64,000 nucleotides of DNA from Pempheris klunzingeri (Eukaryota > Chordata > Actinopteri > Acropomatiformes > Pempheridae). A program made the translations under genes and the position numbers. The notes below the pieces were generated by a model. The model saw only the letters and a program-made list of their open reading frames with translations. It ran no database searches and was not told the origin of the DNA. This document shows, piece after piece, positions 26,401 through 39,700 of this stretch (positions are counted from its first letter, which is position 1; the number at the start of each line of letters is the position of its first letter). The stretch spans positions 13,574,001-13,638,000 of the forward strand of contig NC_092022.1 of NCBI RefSeq assembly GCF_042242105.1, given 5' to 3'.

Positions 26401-29400
26401 TGCACTTAACAAGCTAGCTATTACTCTTCAGCGCTATATTCCTGGAGTAGGATGTAGAGGCTTGGATGGGCTCATCCTGGTATACAGAGAGTGCCGTGGC
26501 TCAGCACTCAGCAGAGGCGAAGATAATTTGTTAACAAGTTTGGGGAGCAGTCACCACACCTTCTCACTGCTCAGCAGCACACAGCAGAGGCACAGATGAT
26601 GGATGATAATCAGCTATCAATCCATGGACTCTAATAAGCACGTCCAGTGAATATACTCAGTGAAAATGTATTGATCGAGATACCATCGATAGCATAGATG
26701 ATTCCCATGTTGTTAATATTTAAAAGCTGGACACTTACTTATCTAACAGTTACTGTAATCACAACAACGACCAACAGTATGTATTCAGGTTAATCTTATA
26801 TTGATAATCTGGACGTATGCTCTGCGTAGGTGCACGTTTGTGCACTTGCGTGCGTACATATTTAAGGATATATGCAGAGGGAGCGAGGTGAGCCAAGGAG
26901 TGGCTCTGGCATGGCTTTGATTATATAAAGGGCCTGTTCAGCACCAAGGCACCGTGTGACAGGCTGAGCCAATGACGGGGCCGCAGCAGTCCTGGGTTGC
27001 TGACCTCGCGAAACTGGCACAGGAACAAACGGCTGGGCTTTAGTTAGCACTCACACACTCATGCTTGCACAGACTCCTCTGGCTCCTCTCAGCCAGCTGA
27101 GGCCTGGGTAGGTGCAGAGGAAGGAGTGCTTATTCACTTGTGTTTGGGAAGGGGTGGGGTGAGGGGGGTTGGGGGTGGGGTGCAGATGCAGCTTGTTTGC
27201 AATGACACAAACGGTTGTTAATCACCGAATGTAGCTGTACACTGTACATAATAACTCACATACGAAGTTTAGATGTCTAAGGGGATTTTGAACCTGTACG
27301 TTGTTATATGACTTGTACGGTTTCACATATCAAAGCAGGTGATGAGTGAGCATCGTCCAAGTATCTACCATGCTGCTGAGGCTTCGGTCAGCCAGCTGCC
27401 AAACGCTCTATGATTTTGGCAGCTCTTTCATATACAAACCTGCTCACCCAGCATTCACCTGGGCAAATGTAAATATTTGGATTTACCATATAAGTAAACT
27501 GTCATATTGTTACCCATAAAGTAGTGGATGCAGACATTACATACAAGTAAGTTCACAGGAGTGTCTAGACATTTGTACCAGCATGTGCTCAGACAGACAC
27601 AGACACAGACACACACACACACACACACATGCCAGGGAGTCTCTAATTTAGCCAATCATGATGCTGACGTCGGAGTTGGCACCACATAAACACGGCAGTA
27701 TGGAGGCTGAAGCACTCGTACACAGGAAATGACAGCATAGTAGCTCCCTGTTGGTTACTTACACACTCACATCCTACAGACATCATCACGCAGCCATCAT
27801 TATATGCTCAACTGGACTGAAGCTTAATTAAATTTAATTAAATTTATTGAGAAAACCGACCTGATTACTCTACAGCTGTGTGTTGGGTGACCCAAAACAA
27901 AGTCTAGATCAGTGCTGTATAACAAAAGAGAAGCCTGCATCTACGTGTTGCACACCATGAACTTGTATTGCTGCAGAACTTGATCCTGTGTATGAAGCCG
28001 TCTGTTTCAGTATAACTTTGATATACTGATGGAAGCCCAATATCATAAATTTAATGAATATAGGTCCATGAATTGAGTGTAATAAAGAAGAAATGTACGT
28101 GTTTACGTTTCACCATACTTCAAAAGGGAATACCAGCTACAATAATTCAACTAAATAACCTTAAACTTGATTAAAAATGATCACGCTCAAAGTTCTGTAC
28201 AGTCAGTCACGATTGCGGAGGTCATCTCACATGTACTAATTAGCACTTGAACTGTTGAGAATGCCATCGGCTCTGACATCATGCCTTAATCTTTTCATCT
28301 TGTTCAGGGCCTACGTCTCTCCATAGTTGTGCTCCAGTGGACCTGGCTTGTGTTTACCGCTAATCCTAATCTATCTGCCACTAAACTACACAATATTGCC
28401 CAGGTAGAAACTGCACCAGATGGGTAGATAACTGCTCCAGGCTGCTGGAACTGATATGTCTGGCAACCTACATTGAAACAGGCACAGGGCCTGCTAATAC
28501 CTTTTCATTTGTTAGTCTGCACAAGTCTGCTCACCTTGTTATGATCTGTCATTGAACTACCCAACAAGCAAAAAACAAGTAGATTTTTTTAAACGTCAGA
28601 ATGGACTGGAGGGGTGCTTAATTTCTTCAGTCGGAAGAAACAAAATGTAGACAGCTGTGTCTTAGATCTTGTGCATGGCATCCATGGCTGGCATGGATGA
28701 ATGAGCCAACAATATGCCCCTTGAGCCAATCAGTGAAAATGTCATGGTGACGCGAACAGATCCATCATTTCCTTGAATCTGTTTGAGCTTTTAAGCATGA
28801 AAGGCAAATGAAAAAATAGACACACAGCCCCATTACTCTCACATTAAGGGGCAGCGGAATATGAGAAAAACTGTAACTTGAGAATGTGATTTTCTTGCCA
28901 CCACAAGCAACAAGGGTACCCCTACAAGCCTACAGGTTACACATTGAGATTGAGTCTCCCCTCACAAATCACAATACTGTACTCAATTACTTGTGAAAGT
29001 AATAAGTAGTACAAATATAGGTTTTGGGGATGTTTTAAGCAGTTAAATCATTATTTCCTAACTCTTTCTTAAAAAAAACTGCAGTATATAGTGTATTTCC
29101 ATCAGTGTCTGGTTCACACTGTGAATAACAGTAGTCACAGCTTTTTACTGGCTTTGTGTGTTTAAATTTTGTAGAAACATTCAGGTCATCCTCAGTCTAT
29201 CTTGTGTATCTTCTAAAAAGGCTTTTCCTACTCCTTGCAGCATTACTATTCAACTAAAGATAACAAAGACAATATCAATCACAGCTGAAAATCCTTACAA
29301 CATTTGCTTTTGTTGTGCTGCAATTCATAAGATGATTTAAATATTACGATGAAGCTGATAAGCAAACAGACTGAAGCAATGCCTGGTGAAGTCTCACACT

Positions 29401-32400
29401 CCAATGGTCAAGCCCACTCCCACAGGTTTTAGGGTTTACCTTTTACAAGCCCATTATAGCTGGCTATTGTGTGAAGATTAGCAAGCCAGCCCAGACGATC
29501 ACTACAGACACACTAGGACAGGCCACAGAGTCAGAGTTTCGGTGGACAATCACAACAAGCAAAACTGGCCAGGCCAGTGCCGCTCAGTAAGCCCATTGGT
29601 GGCGTATTACGTCTTTGATTAGACAGTTAAAAGGATCAGGATTAGCTTCAAGAAGTCCAAGGCTATGCAGGGTTTAGTCTGACTGAGAGCACGACAGCCA
29701 GGGCAAACACGTGTAGGAAAAGGAAATGGTTTGTCCTTTGTCTGTTCCGCACTATGTAGGTCAGTCCTACATCTATGCTCAGTCCTTTAGTAAAAGCAGT
29801 AGTACACACAAAGACTGAATACCTGCAACATACCGTAGACATCATGCAAGTACAATTCTGTGGGCAAAGTATTTGAGGTCATACTGATGACAGTGTGCAG
29901 TCCGGTTTAAAGAAACATTCCTTATGGATTATGCTGCAAAATGCTATATATTTTAAATAAACTTTAATAAGTCTGTCTTTGTGCACTTAGTTCACTTTAA
30001 TACATATTGAATACATCATTATGCTTGTGTTTATGTATGTATGTTAGCTTTGAGGGTAAAAGACTTTTTACTCTGTATGAAATAGTTAAATATACTAATA
30101 TAGTTTATAAAATGTGTATTGATATGGTCATAATGGTTTTCTATTGAATATAAAAACACTGACTGTGTGTAAAATAATTTCACAACATATAATATATATA
30201 TTTTTTTTAATATAAACTAGCCAGCAAAGCTATTTTGTCTCACTTTTTTTGCTGCAGAAGCATCAGTAGACAATGATCTTTATGGGAAAACGCTACATAA
30301 GCATGTACATATTATGGAGCATTAACAACCTTTAATATTTCCCTCCATCCTGTGATCACAAGGACTTATTGTGTCTTCTGTTTTTTCCACAGCAAAGAGA
30401 ACCCCAAACAAGCAACAAGAGTCACATCAAGTAAGTAACAAATCTGGTGTGACACAAGACCTGATTCAATCAAACCTGCCATGGTAATTTTGACGCTGAT
30501 GTGTTGGATAGATAGTCCTGACAAATGCATTTCATTCTTACTGCAGGAGACAACTACATTGCAATACAAACAGATTTTGAAATGTGGTGTGTGTGTGTGT
30601 GTGTGAGCCCTATACCTCAGTAGCAAGTCAGATGCGTGGCTATATTTGGGCCCTTTGATCCAAAGGCAGAAAAAAACGATGGAGGCATTCCTTTAAATTA
30701 TTTGCTCACAAATCATATGTTGCTGGAACAAGATGAACAGTATTTGTAAACACTGAACAATACTACTGTGAAACAAACTGCTGATGAGTCACTGTGATGA
30801 CGCAAAACAACTGGAAATAGATAGGAGCCCGAGCACCGAGGTGTACGCGGTATCTCATTTATGTGTGTGAGTGTCTGTAGCGTGTGTGAAATCAGCTGAA
30901 CTTTCATGATTAGGCTGCGATCTGCAATGCAGCATTGCAATCAGCTTTATATATATATATATACTCATATAATCTTTCATGATGCAGTAACGTGTGCATG
31001 TGTTTTCAGGTCAAGATGGTGGGTACGGCTTAGACAGTGAAGAGGTTATTTTGACGCCTGAAGATGAAAACCCACTCAGGAGAATACTGCAGGTACACAC
31101 ACACTCTGTACTTCCCTCACTATCTCCACCATCAGCCTCCATCTTTATCCGTACATACAAACACACACACACGCGCACACACGCACACACACACACACAG
31201 GGATGCACGCAAACAAAACAGAGCATACTCACTCAGACACACTGCTTGACCTTGGATGTGGGAATATTGTTGGTCTCACATTCACCAGAGGTAAAACATC
31301 CTTGCCACCCACACACATAGGACCACTCTGACTGAAAATTCACTGACTCTATATGCTGTATCATTACATCTGTTTCATAAACTGAATTATTGCAAAAACA
31401 TCTCCTAAACAACTATAGTCAGTATTGCAGCTTTTGGAAATTGTCACAAGAGTAGAGTTACCTTACCTCATGCTTCCAGTTATTATCAAAACAGTTTACA
31501 TTAAATAACTACTTCGTCTTCACTGTGACTGCCACTTAATGTCTTGTAAAATAGTGCTGGATTAGCCCAAATGCCCTCCAATAAAATGTGGCCTTTGAGC
31601 AAAGAGATTAAAAAGCTAGAGGGGGCAGTTTCTATCTACACAGTGTAGAAATGCAGTGCAACAGCTGCCACATTGTTACATGCAAATTCAAATGAAATAT
31701 TGCAGCATGCATACGAGGGAGGTACAGTAGGTGGTGCACCAAGTCCTAATCAGTTGTGTTGAATAAATCTAGAGTTGCTAGGTGGTGATATATACAGATC
31801 ACAATGCTACATGTTATAGAAGAAGAACAACCTGACTGAAATGGCTGCTTATATTGAGGAATGGGATAACTTGCTGTATCCCTGTTCAGTGGCTGAATCC
31901 TCCAAAGTCTGCATTTGAAGACTGTATTCCTTCTAGTTTACCAGTTTGCCACTTGCACAACTTAAAGACTGGTCTGAATTCATTTGGCCTCTTTGAGGTT
32001 GACTTTCCAGTGTTAAACTTAAAAATGACTGATTCATTAACGATATAAGATGCTCACAAGCCCACTGATTGTTTTGGTCTTTGTGATACTGGATAGGAAG
32101 GATGCGCAAACCCATCACGGCACACACATCTATCCAAGTATCTTCTCTAAAGGCACACATCTCAGAAGTACAGTATGTCACCAAATAAAATCTGATCGCT
32201 AGAGGTTTCATTATTTCTCCCATGCTTTATTCCTCTCTTCATATGCTTACAGCCTTTTAACTGGCATCAACCAGGGATGTCTCACAGTAAGAGGAAGTTG
32301 CTCCAGTCTTTGATGGGGCCTTATGGGCCACTGAGCGTGTCTTACAATGGGAAGACCTGCATTCTGTTCAAGGCGAAGCGCCTGGCAATCCGCTACAGGA

Positions 32401-33780
32401 ACCATACCTTTATTGACCTGACTGAGAGGGTCTTCAACCCCAACTCACCCGTAGACACTAAAGGCTCCATCTGCACCAAGGAGAAAGCTACGTAAGTCAA
32501 ACCTGTGGACAAACTGGGTCAGAAGTACTTGTGTTCCTGTGTTCAAGGAATTTGTTTTGGTTTATAGTGAATTGTTGCACATACATTATGAGGCTCACTT
32601 CTCTACATATACAGCCAAGGCTTGGTTTGATAGTACTTTCTATCATGTAGTACCGTATCTAGAAGAGAATAAAAGTTTAATATTTTCTGTGGTCGGTTGA
32701 GAATTCCTTTGGGTTAGTGTTGTAATGGGCTGATGTTTTAATCTTTGTGGTTTTGTTTTGCCACAGGCTTTCATTAAGGTTTGGTGATGTGGAGGACTTG
32801 CGAGGTCTAGTAATCAGGTAAAATGCACATGCTTACCTCAAATATTTGAATATCCACCCAAGATATTTCTTTTTATCACATTTACCAGTCCATTATTATA
32901 TAAGCATATATAGCAGCATACAAGTGCATGTGTGTGGATTGTGAGTATAACTAACATTGTTTCTTTTGCCAGGCTTCAGATGTCAAACACTTTTTATGAA
33001 GCTGCTGGTCAAAACTGGTTCACACTAGACAGTGTTCACATCCACTACAACTGGACGCAGGAGGCTACCTTCAATGCCAGTGAGGTCTACGCTCCTGCCA
33101 CTTCATCCTACCATTGCCAGCACGTCAGCAGCCTGCACAAATATGACACCCTGCTAGTGCCCAGCTCCCACACTGACACATCCGCTAACTGGCACATCAC
33201 TTTCACTGATTTCCAGGTACACTTTCGCACAAGGGGCACAGCCTCTGTTGTGTAACTCTTCTAGTGATGTCTGCACAGTCACTGTTATGTCAGCGCCCCC
33301 CCCCCCTTTCCTATGTGTGTGCATGTGTTTGTAAGTTTGCCAGCTATTCTCTTTTGTGTTCCGCCTGTTTGGCTGTCAGTCAGTCAGTCAGTCTGTTTAC
33401 CGTCTGTTTGGCAGTCTGTCAATCTGTCTGTACACTGTCTGTTTAGCCATCTGCTAGACTGTCTCAACCTGTCCATCTGCCCAGTGCCTCTGTGCCTGGT
33501 AAGCCTAATCTTATTTTTCTGCCTTCTCCCTGTGTTCTTCCAGATCCAGGCCTTCAATGTGCAGTCAGACAAGTTTGCGTCAGCCAGTGACTGTGCTACT
33601 TTCCTAACGCCAGCCATCCTGATGGGCTTGGTGACGTCTTTGATCCTGCTTCTCGTCTTAGCCTATGCCCTGCACATGGTGGTACACCTCAAGCACATCG
33701 ACCGCTATGAGGAGCACAAAGCCACCGTCTACTTCCCCCGTAGTCCAGAGGCAGAGTTGCCAGACAAGAACAGCCTGTGA
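22743..33780 (+). CDS. atp6ap1l: V-type proton ATPase subunit S1-like protein, seven coding exons
   Basis: Coding exons are 22743-22876, 30393-30430, 31010-31092, 32253-32491, 32767-32817, 32973-33216 and 33544-33780. All have AG/GT borders and join in phase to 341 residues. A signal peptide (about 1-23) is followed by a short acidic linker from three exons, then the luminal domain. Sequons are at N135, N208 and N216. Cysteines C230 and C280 match positions in the C-terminal part of ATP6AP1. One membrane span lies at about 285-308, followed by a short cytosolic tail (DRYEEHK, like DRFDDHK in ATP6AP1). ATP6AP1 is an accessory subunit of the V-ATPase Vo sector and helps proton-pump assembly and acidification. 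This protein lacks its large N-terminal luminal domain, which points to the AP1-like paralogue. Exon 2 (38 nt) after a 7.5-kb intron is the least certain part, though it fits the phase on both sides. Confidence 0.85.
23372..23411. repeat. (GA)n microsatellite
   Basis: About 20 GA units in atp6ap1l intron 1; source of a false Arg-Glu repeat frame. Confidence 0.95.
27609..27629. repeat. (CA)n microsatellite
   Basis: About 10 CA units in atp6ap1l intron 1. Confidence 0.85.
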
Positions 33781-35650
33781 AGGAAAAAAGAAGAGCTGGA
33801 GGACAACAGGGGGAGAGAGGGAGAGAGAAAGCTGAGAAGCGAAGCTGAGGGGAGAGCAAGTGAATGCAAGAATGAAAAAGTATCCTCCATAGAATATTTG
33901 TTCAACAAAATGACAACTTTGCCTGTTCATATGAAAACCTTGTAAGTCTTAACTACTTTAAGTAAATCCAGACCATGGTTGGATACTTCTTCTTCTTTCC
34001 TTATTGAGCTGCATCTTGGCATCCATATTTTGAATAAGGCCTTTGGATGTTCAAGCCTCTCCCTGACAGATGGTTCACGATCCTAATGTCAAAGGTCAAG
34101 GATAGTCCCGGGGCCCTGAAGGGCAACAGCATACACAGGCCTTCACCCCAGTCAGCCATTAAAACCACAAAAGGCTAGCACCTGTAGCTAATACAGCTAA
34201 CATCAGATGCTACTGATTATACGTATGTATTACATGGCTCACAAGTGTCATATTACAAGCTTCCATCACACTCATTGTCCTTCCAGCTTTCATTACAGTG
34301 TATTTTGTCTGATACTGCTGCAAGAAATATATACTTCAAACAGCCAGTTTTATAGCTGAAATAGCCGTATTAGCTGCATGCCATAAAAGGCTGGTCTATC
34401 TGGGCTAGCTCAGTGTTTCCTAATAATAAGGATTACAGAGGGTCTTGCATGAGTTGCAGCTTAAAATAATCAAATATGGCACAAAGAAGAAGGGGCTTAA
34501 AAAGCTTTTGACTGTAAGTAAAGGGAACTATTGGGAACCACTGGTCTAGCATCTGGCTGGAGTGAATGGACCAGCACCACTGGCCCTTCAGAGCCTCCGG
34601 CGTCTCTCACCCCACCCCTGAACAAGACTGCTGCTTGGGACTTAACTGTGAAACGGCCTTTTACAGACCAGCCAGACAAAGGGGGGTTCTACAAACTAGC
34701 ACAAAGTTGGTTAGTTGCGAAAGCACTAACAACAAACTATCAAAGACAATACAAGGAACTATGCTGCACAAGACTGTCCGTCTGAGGGCATGGCAGGAAT
34801 GCGGGTCTTGCGATGACTTGACTCTCTGAGAGTCAAACGTTTGGACAAGGGAGGCCCTGGGTCCTTCAGCCACACCACTGGGTTTGACTGCCAAAGTGAA
34901 GCTACAAAGGAGTTGCCATAAAATATGGTGAGAGACAGAGTGAAAATGTGAAAATGAAAGCTAACCGTTACAGCTATGTACAAAACAAAAACACATACAT
35001 GTACAGAAGTGTCACTCTGCGGAGGTCTTTTTTTATATACAATGTAATCATGAAATATTATTAGGTACAGGATGACTATGCTAATCCTTATAACCAAAAG
35101 GATATACAAAGCTGTAGATACATTAAGATCTCTATACGATCATAGCTGTTTACTATCTTCAAATATTGCACAACTAATAAACATAGGTACAAGTAAGATA
35201 TTGTGCTATGAGGATTGGTGAAAGTAACAATGCATATGATTTTTTCTACAAAGTATTAACATTATACACTGTCTGTCTATTTGTTTTAAGCTGGGCCAGA
35301 CAACTTAAGGTCCAGTTTCATCTAACTGTAAATTACAGTACAAATTCCTACCATAGAAGGACGATACTATGGAATGCCGTCCACCCACTGGGACTTATAG
35401 ATGCCATTATTATGCCAGAAGCCACACTAGCAGCAGTAAAAACATCAGTAAGTCATTACTACTGATAAAAACACACAGCATGACAGTAAATAGATATCTT
35501 AACATTCGATATGGCAGTTCTGTCAATCTGTAGCAGTGTGAAATGTGTTCTTTGGTCATAAATGTATCCTACAAACTATGAAATGAGTGGAGGCGGTTTG
35601 TCCAAGGACCGACTGATGTAGATTGAACAATAAATGATATTCAGAGGAAA
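33781..35650 (+). other. Probable atp6ap1l 3' UTR
   Basis: Non-coding sequence after the atp6ap1l stop. AATAAA hexamers stand at 35176-35181 and 35629-35634. The second is followed by a GT-rich stretch (GTCTGCTGTGTTTGTATG) as expected past a cleavage site, so a UTR of about 1.9 kb is plausible. The retrotransposon begins roughly 400 nt farther on. Confidence 0.45.
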
Positions 35651-36052
35651 AGGTCTGCTGTGTTTGTATGTTAAGTAGTGGTGTTGTACTGCACAAAGGA
35701 GCACACTAATCACATATTATTATTTTGCTACAGTTTTCTTTTTGTTAATTATGATCAAACTAATTCCAGACCTATCTAAGTGTATAATGTATTTCCCTTC
35801 TTTCTGATCATGATGCTAATTTTTTAACCCACAGCTTTCCAGGTCTTCTGGGTCTCCCCTCCTGAGTGCCATCTGGTCTGCCCTCTCACCTCTTTTTGAC
35901 CTAAAATGTCAAAACCCCCAAGTGGGACAACTTACCTGTCCAATCAAACACTTTCATGCATTCTTCATAAGCAATCACAGCCACAATCTCTTCTGCTGAT
36001 CTTAAGATACTCTCATGGAATCTATATTTAACACCCTACGGTTTTGACATTA

Positions 36053-36056
36053 CATA
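36053..36056. repeat. Target-site duplication, left copy (CATA)
   Basis: CATA immediately outside the left LTR equals CATA at 43984-43987 outside the right LTR. A 4-bp duplication is within the usual size range for Ty3/gypsy integrases. Confidence 0.85.
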
Positions 36057-36477
36057 TGTAACCGGTGGTGTCTGACTCTGCGTTGTGTGTGAGACAGAGA
36101 CTCGGGCGCCGATAACTTTTGAAAGCCGTATCTGCTTTATTTGCAGCTCCTGACAACAGCAACGTATACAAAATCCTCCGGTCAGTCTTTTCAGATGCAT
36201 GCCCCTCTCCCACGGAGACCAAAAACAAACTCGAGCACGAGGTAAAAATTCCGGAACCCTTGTCTTCCGGGGTGTGTCACATTACAACCAGAACGTAGGG
36301 GTACCAACTAAAACTGTTGCACAATAGTTCCACATACCGACTCGGAGGCCAACCTGTCAGGTGTTAACTAAAATGAATATGACTAAAATAAACTTAATGT
36401 AACACAGATTTTGTGTAATTAAACAATAACAAATCTATAATATATGTACACATTGCTGTATAATTGACCCTGTTACA
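36057..36477 (-). repeat. 3' LTR of the Ty3/gypsy element
   Basis: A 421-bp direct repeat of 43563-43983 with TGTAAC...GTTACA inverted ends. The element reads on the minus strand, so this is its 3' LTR. In element orientation it carries an AATAAA polyadenylation signal (36136-36141 on the plus strand as TTTATT) and an AT-rich TATA-like patch near 36435-36446. I found no base differing from the other LTR. Confidence 0.95.
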
Positions 36478-36489
36478 CTCACCCCCCTA
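36478..36489 (-). other. Polypurine tract
   Basis: On the element strand a purine-rich TAGGGGGGTGAG ends exactly at the start of the 3' LTR. This is the expected primer site for plus-strand DNA synthesis. The run of six G in a purine context and the exact adjacency are the evidence. Confidence 0.8.
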
Positions 36490-36797
36490 GAATTACACAA
36501 AATTCTGGGTAGCAAAACAATCCACGCAAACACACTGGCCATTAAGAAAACAACCAAATGACATGAACCAGCAATATGAGCTTCCTATTAAAAGGATAAG
36601 AGAACAAGAGATCTGCTTGGCGCCTAGCAAGAACTCACAGTACTCCATAGACAAGATGAGGTGCCTTATACACCACACACACAGGCCAACGATGTGGGTG
36701 AGCACAAAAAAATACAACTCAAGGTCCTACACAGCAACATGTAACCATTACAACAACAAGAGCAGCTCATATAACACGCCACCCTGATTCACACATT

Positions 36798-39700
36798 TTA
36801 CACATGAAGAACAGCAGGACGGGTATCTAACTGAACCCCTAGCATGGAATCAAGTTGTGCCATGGACTCGATAAAGCGGCACACCGGTTTGATGATCCTG
36901 CCAAACCGTGAGGTAAGTAGGCCGTCTGCACCAGATGCCTGAGGCGGACTGGCAGGCGGTGGTTGCGGTAGGGAGTCCAGGAGAGCCGTCGGGGGATCCA
37001 GGGCAGTGGCAGGGCCACCAGCAGCAAGCGAGGCTGCTACAGGAGGAAGTGGTTGACAGTCTGGATTAGGGAGCCCATCAATGGAGGACCGCTCACGGAC
37101 CCATGAGGCAGTGCGGCCATCATCCCAGTCACCAACACTTGAGAGAGAGTCAGCAAGGGATGGCTCAGCCGTTGCAGCTGCAGTGTCCAAATCAGACACA
37201 TCCGCCTCATGCCAACCAGATCCAGGGGGGTCATTGGCCATACCGGTGGCGGCCATGGACATGGGAGCATCGTCATCCACAGCTTCCTCCAGCGGAAGGA
37301 AGTTGACCTGAAGCAGCAGGTTCCGGTGAACGACACGTTCATGTCCCTTTGGATCCCTGATCCGGTAGATATGCAGGGCAGGCTTCGAGGCCACCACCGT
37401 AAACACAACAGGCAACCACTTGTCAGAGAGCTTACGTTTCCCCTTAACGCCTTTGTTCGCCAGCAGCACTTGGTCACCGAGAGACAGAGGCTGACCTTTG
37501 ACCCGTTTGTTGTACTGGTCACACTGATGTCTCTGCTCAGCTGTGCAGTTCTTCTGAGCCAGTGCCATGGCGCAGTGCAGGTCTTCCAGAAGGGATTTCA
37601 CATAAGCACCATAGTCACCCACAGTCAAATCATGAAGCACGTTCTTGAAGAGAAGGTCAACCGGCAACCTAGGGACTCTCCCGAACATCAAGTAGAAGGG
37701 CGCGAACCCTGTGGTCTCATGAACAGTGCAATTGTATACAAAGGTCATGGTCTGGATCATTTGTGGCCACTTCTGTTTGGAGCGAAGGGGTAGAGATCTC
37801 AACATGTTGCCTAAGGTGCGGTTAAACCTCTCCGTGCTGCCATTCCCCATAGGATGGTAAGGTGAGGTGTGGGACTTGCCAACCCCCGACAACTCCAAGA
37901 GCTCAGCGATCAGCTCACTTTCGAAGTTTGCTCCCTGGTCAGAATGGAGGCGTTGGGGGAAACCGTAGATGCAAAAAAAGTTGTCCCACAGCTTCTTGGC
38001 CACCCTCTTGGCAGTTTGATCCTGACAGGGAAACGCGTGTGCCAACTTCGTGAAGTGATCAGTCACTACAAGAACATCCACTGCCTTGTTGTGGTTGTCC
38101 TCAGCTGACCAAAAGTCAATGCACACGAGCTCAAGAGGGACGGAGGTCTTGATGCTCTCCAGTGGGGCTCTTGCAGAAGGCTCGGGAGTCTTGCTGAGAA
38201 CACACCTGTGGCAGTGCTTCACATGACTGCGGATATCCTTCTCCATGTCGTACCAGAAGAAACGCTGGCGGGCCAGGGAAAGTGTGCGGGGCTGACCTTG
38301 ATGACCAGCACGATCATGAACACCCATCAACGCATCCTCCTTCAGGGACTCAGGCACAACAAACTGGAACCTCTTCTGTTTGGTCAAGGGATCCTTTGTT
38401 ACCCTATAGAGGATGCCATCCAGGAGCGTTAGCTTATCCCATTGCTTCAGGACTCTCAGAGTTGGCTGACTCTCATTGCAGCGTTCACGTCTGGAAGGTC
38501 TGCGCTTCCTGTCAACATAGTGAGCGACTCTTGAGATAACCGGGTCCTGCTGCTGATGTGACTGAAGCTCAGCAAGAGACAATGAAGGCAACATATCCTG
38601 GTCAGGAAGTCTGAGGGTGGTGAGATGGTCAGCTGCGGAGGCCGCCCGCTGCCTGGGGGCAGAGTCCCACTCGTCCAATGAAGAGAGGAGGGAGGAGACA
38701 TCATCTTCAGACATTGAGCCCTCAATAGCAGCAGAGTGAGAGGCACTCCCCAGTGACTGTGGCTGGCACGTGAGGCGGAAGGCATCCTGCACGCATCCAT
38801 CACTGACATCACATACTTGGTCCAGCAGTTCAGAATAAGGTTCACACAGCAGCCGCTGCCTCAGAGGCCTCACAAATGGGTCTCTGCTGAGGGCATCTGC
38901 CACCACGTTCAGCCTGCCAGGGATGTGCTTGATCTCAAAGCAATACGGAGCCAGCTTAGAGACCCACCGCTGCTCACAAGCATCAAGTTTCGGCTTGGTC
39001 AAGATGTATGTGAGCGGATTGTTGTCAGACCAGACAGTAAATCTGTGACCCTTGAGCCAGTGGCTAAACTTATCACAAACTGCCCACTTCAGAGCCAAGA
39101 ATTCCAGTCTGTGGGCAGGATAGTTGGCTTGACTGCGACTGAGAGTCTTGCTCGCAAAGGCAATGGGTCTCGCCTTCTCCTCACCGGCAGGCACCTGAGA
39201 TAGAACAGCACCGAGACCGTCAAGGGAAGCATCGGTGGAGAGAACAAAAGGCCTATCAAAATCCGGGTGAGCCAACATCACACTGTTGAGGAGTGCGCTT
39301 TTCAGATCCTCAAATGCTTTATCACAGGCAGGGGTCCAATCCTGGGGAGTCAGTTCTCGAAAGGTGCCAGCCCGTCTCCGACCAAAGGAGCCTTTAGCTC
39401 TCCTCTTCTGTCCTGCAGTCAAGGTGTAGAGGGGCTTTGCAATGGAAGAACAGCCAGGGATGAAATGCTGATAATACAGGACCATCCCAAGGAAAGATTT
39501 GACCCGCCGCTGAGATGGGGTGCAGCCGTCATCGTTCATGAGGTCCTCCCGCTTGAAAGCTGAAATGGCCCTCACTTTCTCCTCGTCGACTGAGACACCA
39601 CCACAGTCCACCACATGCCCAAGAAACCTCACAGACCTGCGCAGGAAGTAGCACTTCCTCTGTGCCAGCTTCAGGTTGTTGGCTCTGAGACGTGAGAAGA

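Larger units (their letters stand above)
22877..30392 (+). other. atp6ap1l intron 1
   Basis: A 7.5-kb intron, mostly AT-rich. It contains a GA microsatellite (near 23372), a short CA repeat (near 27609) and a GC-richer island with a TATA-like box near 26922, but no exon I can recognise. A 17-bp unit around AAGCATAACACCA is duplicated in tandem near 24650-24682. Confidence 0.6.

Noticed and set aside
33313..33543. Plus-strand ORF running through the last intron of atp6ap1l into its final exon
   Set aside because: The exon before it ends at a good donor (33216) and the reading frame meets a stop at 33253-33255 if the intron is kept, so the open stretch is intronic chance; the CTGT/CAGT words are simple sequence.
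37209..37793. 194-codon plus-strand ORF, and other plus-strand ORFs at 38817-39203 and 40719-41141
   Set aside because: They lie antisense to the intact pol frame, which carries all catalytic motifs; the antisense translations show no family features.
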